From Euonymus europaeus (Eukaryota; Streptophyta; Magnoliopsida; Celastrales; Celastraceae), in assembly GCA_963580455.1 (NCBI GenBank), contig OY756958.1:14396501-14460500 (forward strand): DNA of 64,000 nt, read 5' to 3'. Of this stretch, positions 61,347-64,000 are shown piece after piece. The stretch's first letter is position 1. Every line of letters starts with the position of its first letter. The position numbers and the translations under genes are program-made. The notes under the pieces are model-generated. The model was not told the DNA's origin and searched no databases. It was given only the letters and a program-made list of their open reading frames with translations.

Positions 61347-64000
61347 GCCAAAACCCCAACTAGCAATAAAAATGAGCAAAACTGTTAAAAGCTACTTCAT
61401 AGTAAGAGTTGAGCAATTCCGGACCATCAAAGTTGCTCATTGTACACTTTTTATTGTTCTTCTACGTTAAATTTTACGAGTATAAGCTTCCTAGATTATT
61501 TCGATGCCAAAACCCCAACTTTCTATGACAAATGGACAAAACCGTTTAAAGCTCCTCCATATTGTGAGTTGAGCAACTTCGGACTATCAAAGTTGCTCGG
61601 TGTACACTTTTTATTGTTCTTCTATAACAAATTTTACGAGTATAAGCTTCCTAGATTATATCGATGTGAAAACGCCAACTTTACAAGACAAATGTTCAAA
61701 AACGTTAAAACCTCCTCTATAGAGAGAGTTGAGAAACTTCTAATCATCAAAGTCGCTCGGTGTACACTTTTTATTGTTCTTCTATGTCAAATTTTACGAG
61801 TATATGCTTTGTGGATTATTTTGATTCCAAAACCCGAACTTTCTATGACAAATGGACAAAAACATTAAAAGCTCCTCCATAGAGAGCGTTGTGCAACTTC
61901 GGACAATCAAAATTGCTCGGTGTACACTTTTTATTGTTATTCTATGTCAAATTTTATGAGTATAAGCTTCCTAGATTATTTCGATGCCAAAACCCCAACT
62001 TTCTATGACAAATAGACAAAAACGTTTAAAGCTTCTCAATAGAGAGAGTTGAGCAACTTCAGAACATAAAAGTTGCTGCGTGTACACTTTTTATTGTTAT
62101 TCTATATCAAATTTTACGAGTATAAGCTTCCTAGATTATTTCGATTTAAAAAACACAACTTTCTATGACAAACGGACAAAACCGTTTAAAGCTCCTCCAT
62201 AGAGTGAGTTGAGCAACTTCGGACTATCAAAGTTGCTCGGTGTACACTTTTTGTTGTTCTTCTATGTGAAATTTTACGAGTATATGCTTTGTGGATTATT
62301 TCGATTCCAAAACCCGAACTTTCTATGACAAATGGACAAAAACATTAAAAGCTCCTCCATAGAGAGCGTTGTGCAACTTCGGACAATCAAAGTTGCTCGG
62401 TGTACACTTTTTATTGTTATTCTATGTCAAATTTTATGAGTATAAGCTTCCTAGATTATTTCGATTTAAAAAACACAACTTTCTATGACAAATGGACAAA
62501 ACCGTTTAAAGCTCCACCATCGAGTGAGTTGAGCAACTTCGGACTATCAAAGTTGCTCGATGTACACTTTTTAGTGTTCTTCTATGTCAAATTTTACGAG
62601 TATATGCTTTGTGGATTATTTCGATTCCAAAACCCGAACTTTCTATGACAAATGGACAAAAACATTAAAAGCTCCTCCATAGAGAGCGTTGTCCAACTTC
62701 GGACAATCAAAATTGCTCGGTGTACACTTTTTATTGTTATTCTATGTCAAATTTTATGAGTATAAGCTTCCTAGATTATTTCGATGCCAAAACCCCAACT
62801 TTCTATGACAAATAGACAAAAACTTTTAAAGCTACTCAATAGAGAGAGTTGAGCAACTTCAGAACAAAAAAGTTGCTCCGTGTACACTTTTTATTGTTAT
62901 TCTATATCAAATTTTACGAGTATAAGCTTCCTAGATTATTTCGATTTAAAAAACACAACTTTCTATGACAAACGGACAAAACCGTTTAAAGCTCCTCCAT
63001 AGAGTGAGTTGAGCAACTTCGGACTATCAAAGTTGCTCGGTGTACACTTTTTGTTGTTCTTCTATGTGAAATTTTACGAGTATATGCTTGCTGGATTATT
63101 TTGATGCCAAAACCCCAACTATCAATAAGAAATGAGCAAAACCGTTAAAAGCTACTTCATAGTGAGAGTTGAGCAATTTCGGACCATCAAAGTTGCTCAT
63201 TGTACACTTTTTATTGTTCTTCTACGTCAAATTTTATGAGTATAAGTTTCCTAGATTATTTCGATTCCAAAACCCGAACTTTCTATGATAAATGGACAAA
63301 ACCATTTAAAGCTCCTCCATAGAGTGAGTTGAGCAACTTCGGACTATCAAAGTTGCTCGGTATACACTTTTTATTGTTCTTCGATGTCAAATTTTACGAG
63401 AATAAGCTTCCTAGATTATTTCGATGTGAAAACACCAACTTTACAAGACAAATGGACAAAAACGCTAAAATCTCCTCAATAGAGAGAGTTGAGCAACTTC
63501 TAATCATCAAAGTCGCTCGGTGTACACTTTTGATTGTTCTTCTATGTCAAATTTTACGAATATATGCATTGTGGATTATTTTGATGACAAAACCCGAACT
63601 TTCTATGACAAATGGACCAAACCGTTTAAAGCTACTCCATAGAGAGAGTTGTGCAACTTTGGACTATCAAAATTGCTCGATGTACATTTTTTATTGTTAT
63701 TCTATGTCAAATTTTACGAGTATAAGCTTCCTAGATAATTTCGATGACAAAACCCCAACTTTATATGACAAATGGACAAAACCGTTTAAAGCTCCACCAT
63801 CGAGTGAGTTGAGCAACTTCGGACTATCAAAGTTGCTCGGTGTACACTTTTTAGTGTTCTTCTATGTCAAATTTTACGAGTATAAGCTTCCTGGATTATT
63901 TCGATTCCAAAACCCCAACTTTCTATGACAAATGGACAAAACCGTTTAAAGCTACTCCATAGAGAGAGTTGTGCAACTTCGGACTATCAAAGTTGCTCGG
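61347..64000 (+). repeat. Domain VII: right-hand copy of the 9.7-11.2 kb sequence
   Basis: Monomers from 61347 to about 62305 follow the same order as 9736-10694 at an offset of 51611 bp. This includes the T-type monomer with ACAAATGTTCAAAAACG and the AACTTCAGAACATAAAAG monomer. Five monomers (800 bp) then intervene, with a private TCGATTTAAAAAACACAAC type at 62143, 62463 and 62943. From 63106 the match to 10695-11174 resumes at an offset of 52411 bp. The array continues past the window end without change. Confidence 0.82.

Larger units (their letters stand above)
1..64000 (+). repeat. Tandem satellite array, ~160-bp monomer, about 400 copies
   Basis: The entire window is made of one tandem repeat in a single orientation. 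Landmarks recur in fixed order in nearly every monomer: GCCAAAACC, CAACTTTCTATGACAAATGG, GTTTAAAGCTCCTCCA, TTGTGCAACTTCGGACTATC, AAAGTTGCTCGGTGTACAC, TTTTTATTGTTCTTCTATGT, CAAATTTTACGAGTATAAGC and TTCCTAGATTATTTCGA. From 481 to the last full phase point near 63906 I infer roughly 397 monomers, allowing for the 159-bp variants. No interruption by unrelated sequence was seen. Arrays like this (near-nucleosomal monomer, HORs, no genes) are known as centromeric or pericentromeric satellites; that role here is inference. The true array is longer, as both ends are cut inside monomers. Confidence 0.98.

Noticed and set aside
63329..63928. Longest open frame, 199 codons on the + strand
   Set aside because: It is a read-through of about 3.7 satellite monomers. 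The same peptide fragments appear in all three frames across the array because 160 is not divisible by three, and stops recur in most monomers. There is no codon structure, promoter or conserved frame.
1..64000. CRISPR array
   Set aside because: There are no constant short repeats separated by unique spacers. The whole 160-bp unit is repeated and its variants are shared between copies.
1..64000. CENP-B box or telomere repeat
   Set aside because: I looked for a motif like TTCGTTGG-A-CGGGA and for TTTAGGG or TTAGGG runs and saw none in the monomer families.
1..64000. Inverted segments within the array
   Set aside because: All monomers I followed read in the + orientation; no switch to the reverse complement was seen.

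Overview
The whole window is one uninterrupted satellite DNA array. About 400 head-to-tail copies of a ~160-bp monomer run in the same orientation from base 1 to base 64000, and both ends of the window are inside the array. I see no protein-coding gene, RNA gene, transposon, CRISPR array or single-copy spacer. A hand consensus, phased at the GCCAAAACC motif, is exactly 160 bp and 37.5 % G+C (60 of 160). A common variant is 159 bp because a CCCC run is shortened to CCC. The near-nucleosomal monomer length, very long array, single orientation and nested higher-order repeats (HORs) are typical of centromeric or pericentromeric satellite of a eukaryote. A flowering plant is my best guess, but the sequence does not prove it and I cannot name the species or a known satellite family.

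Layout. (I) 1-9256: duplicated blocks of ~2.7 kb and ~2.07 kb, rich in 159-bp monomers. (II) 9257-22062: a different monomer mix, including two strongly diverged monomer families. Monomers stay in exact 160-bp register for 54 consecutive copies (9895-18534), with 5-, 6- and 7-monomer duplications. (III) 22063-36341: 11-monomer duplication, then five 639-bp tetramers (30298-33492) arranged partly as an octamer, then mixed trimers and tetramers. (IV) 36342-45000: a 4314-bp, 27-monomer block present twice in tandem, with one difference in the stretches I compared. (V) 45001-56940: 958-bp hexamers and a 1918-bp dodecamer. (VI) 56941-61505: 6/7-monomer HOR of 955/1116 bp. (VII) 61506-64000: monomers that match 9.9-11.2 kb about 52 kb upstream.

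Interpretation. The array looks like the product of repeated in-register unequal exchange or segmental amplification. Units differ by whole monomers, junctions fall inside homologous monomer sequence, and some junction monomers are visibly chimeric. The freshest amplification is in the middle (30-45 kb), while the flanks hold older, more diverged and rearranged units. Each monomer carries a short dyad symmetry and often an 8-bp palindrome, features discussed for centromeric satellites, but no function can be shown from sequence alone. The many short open frames on the + strand are by-products of the repeat: 160 is not a multiple of three, so frames rotate from monomer to monomer and soon meet stops.
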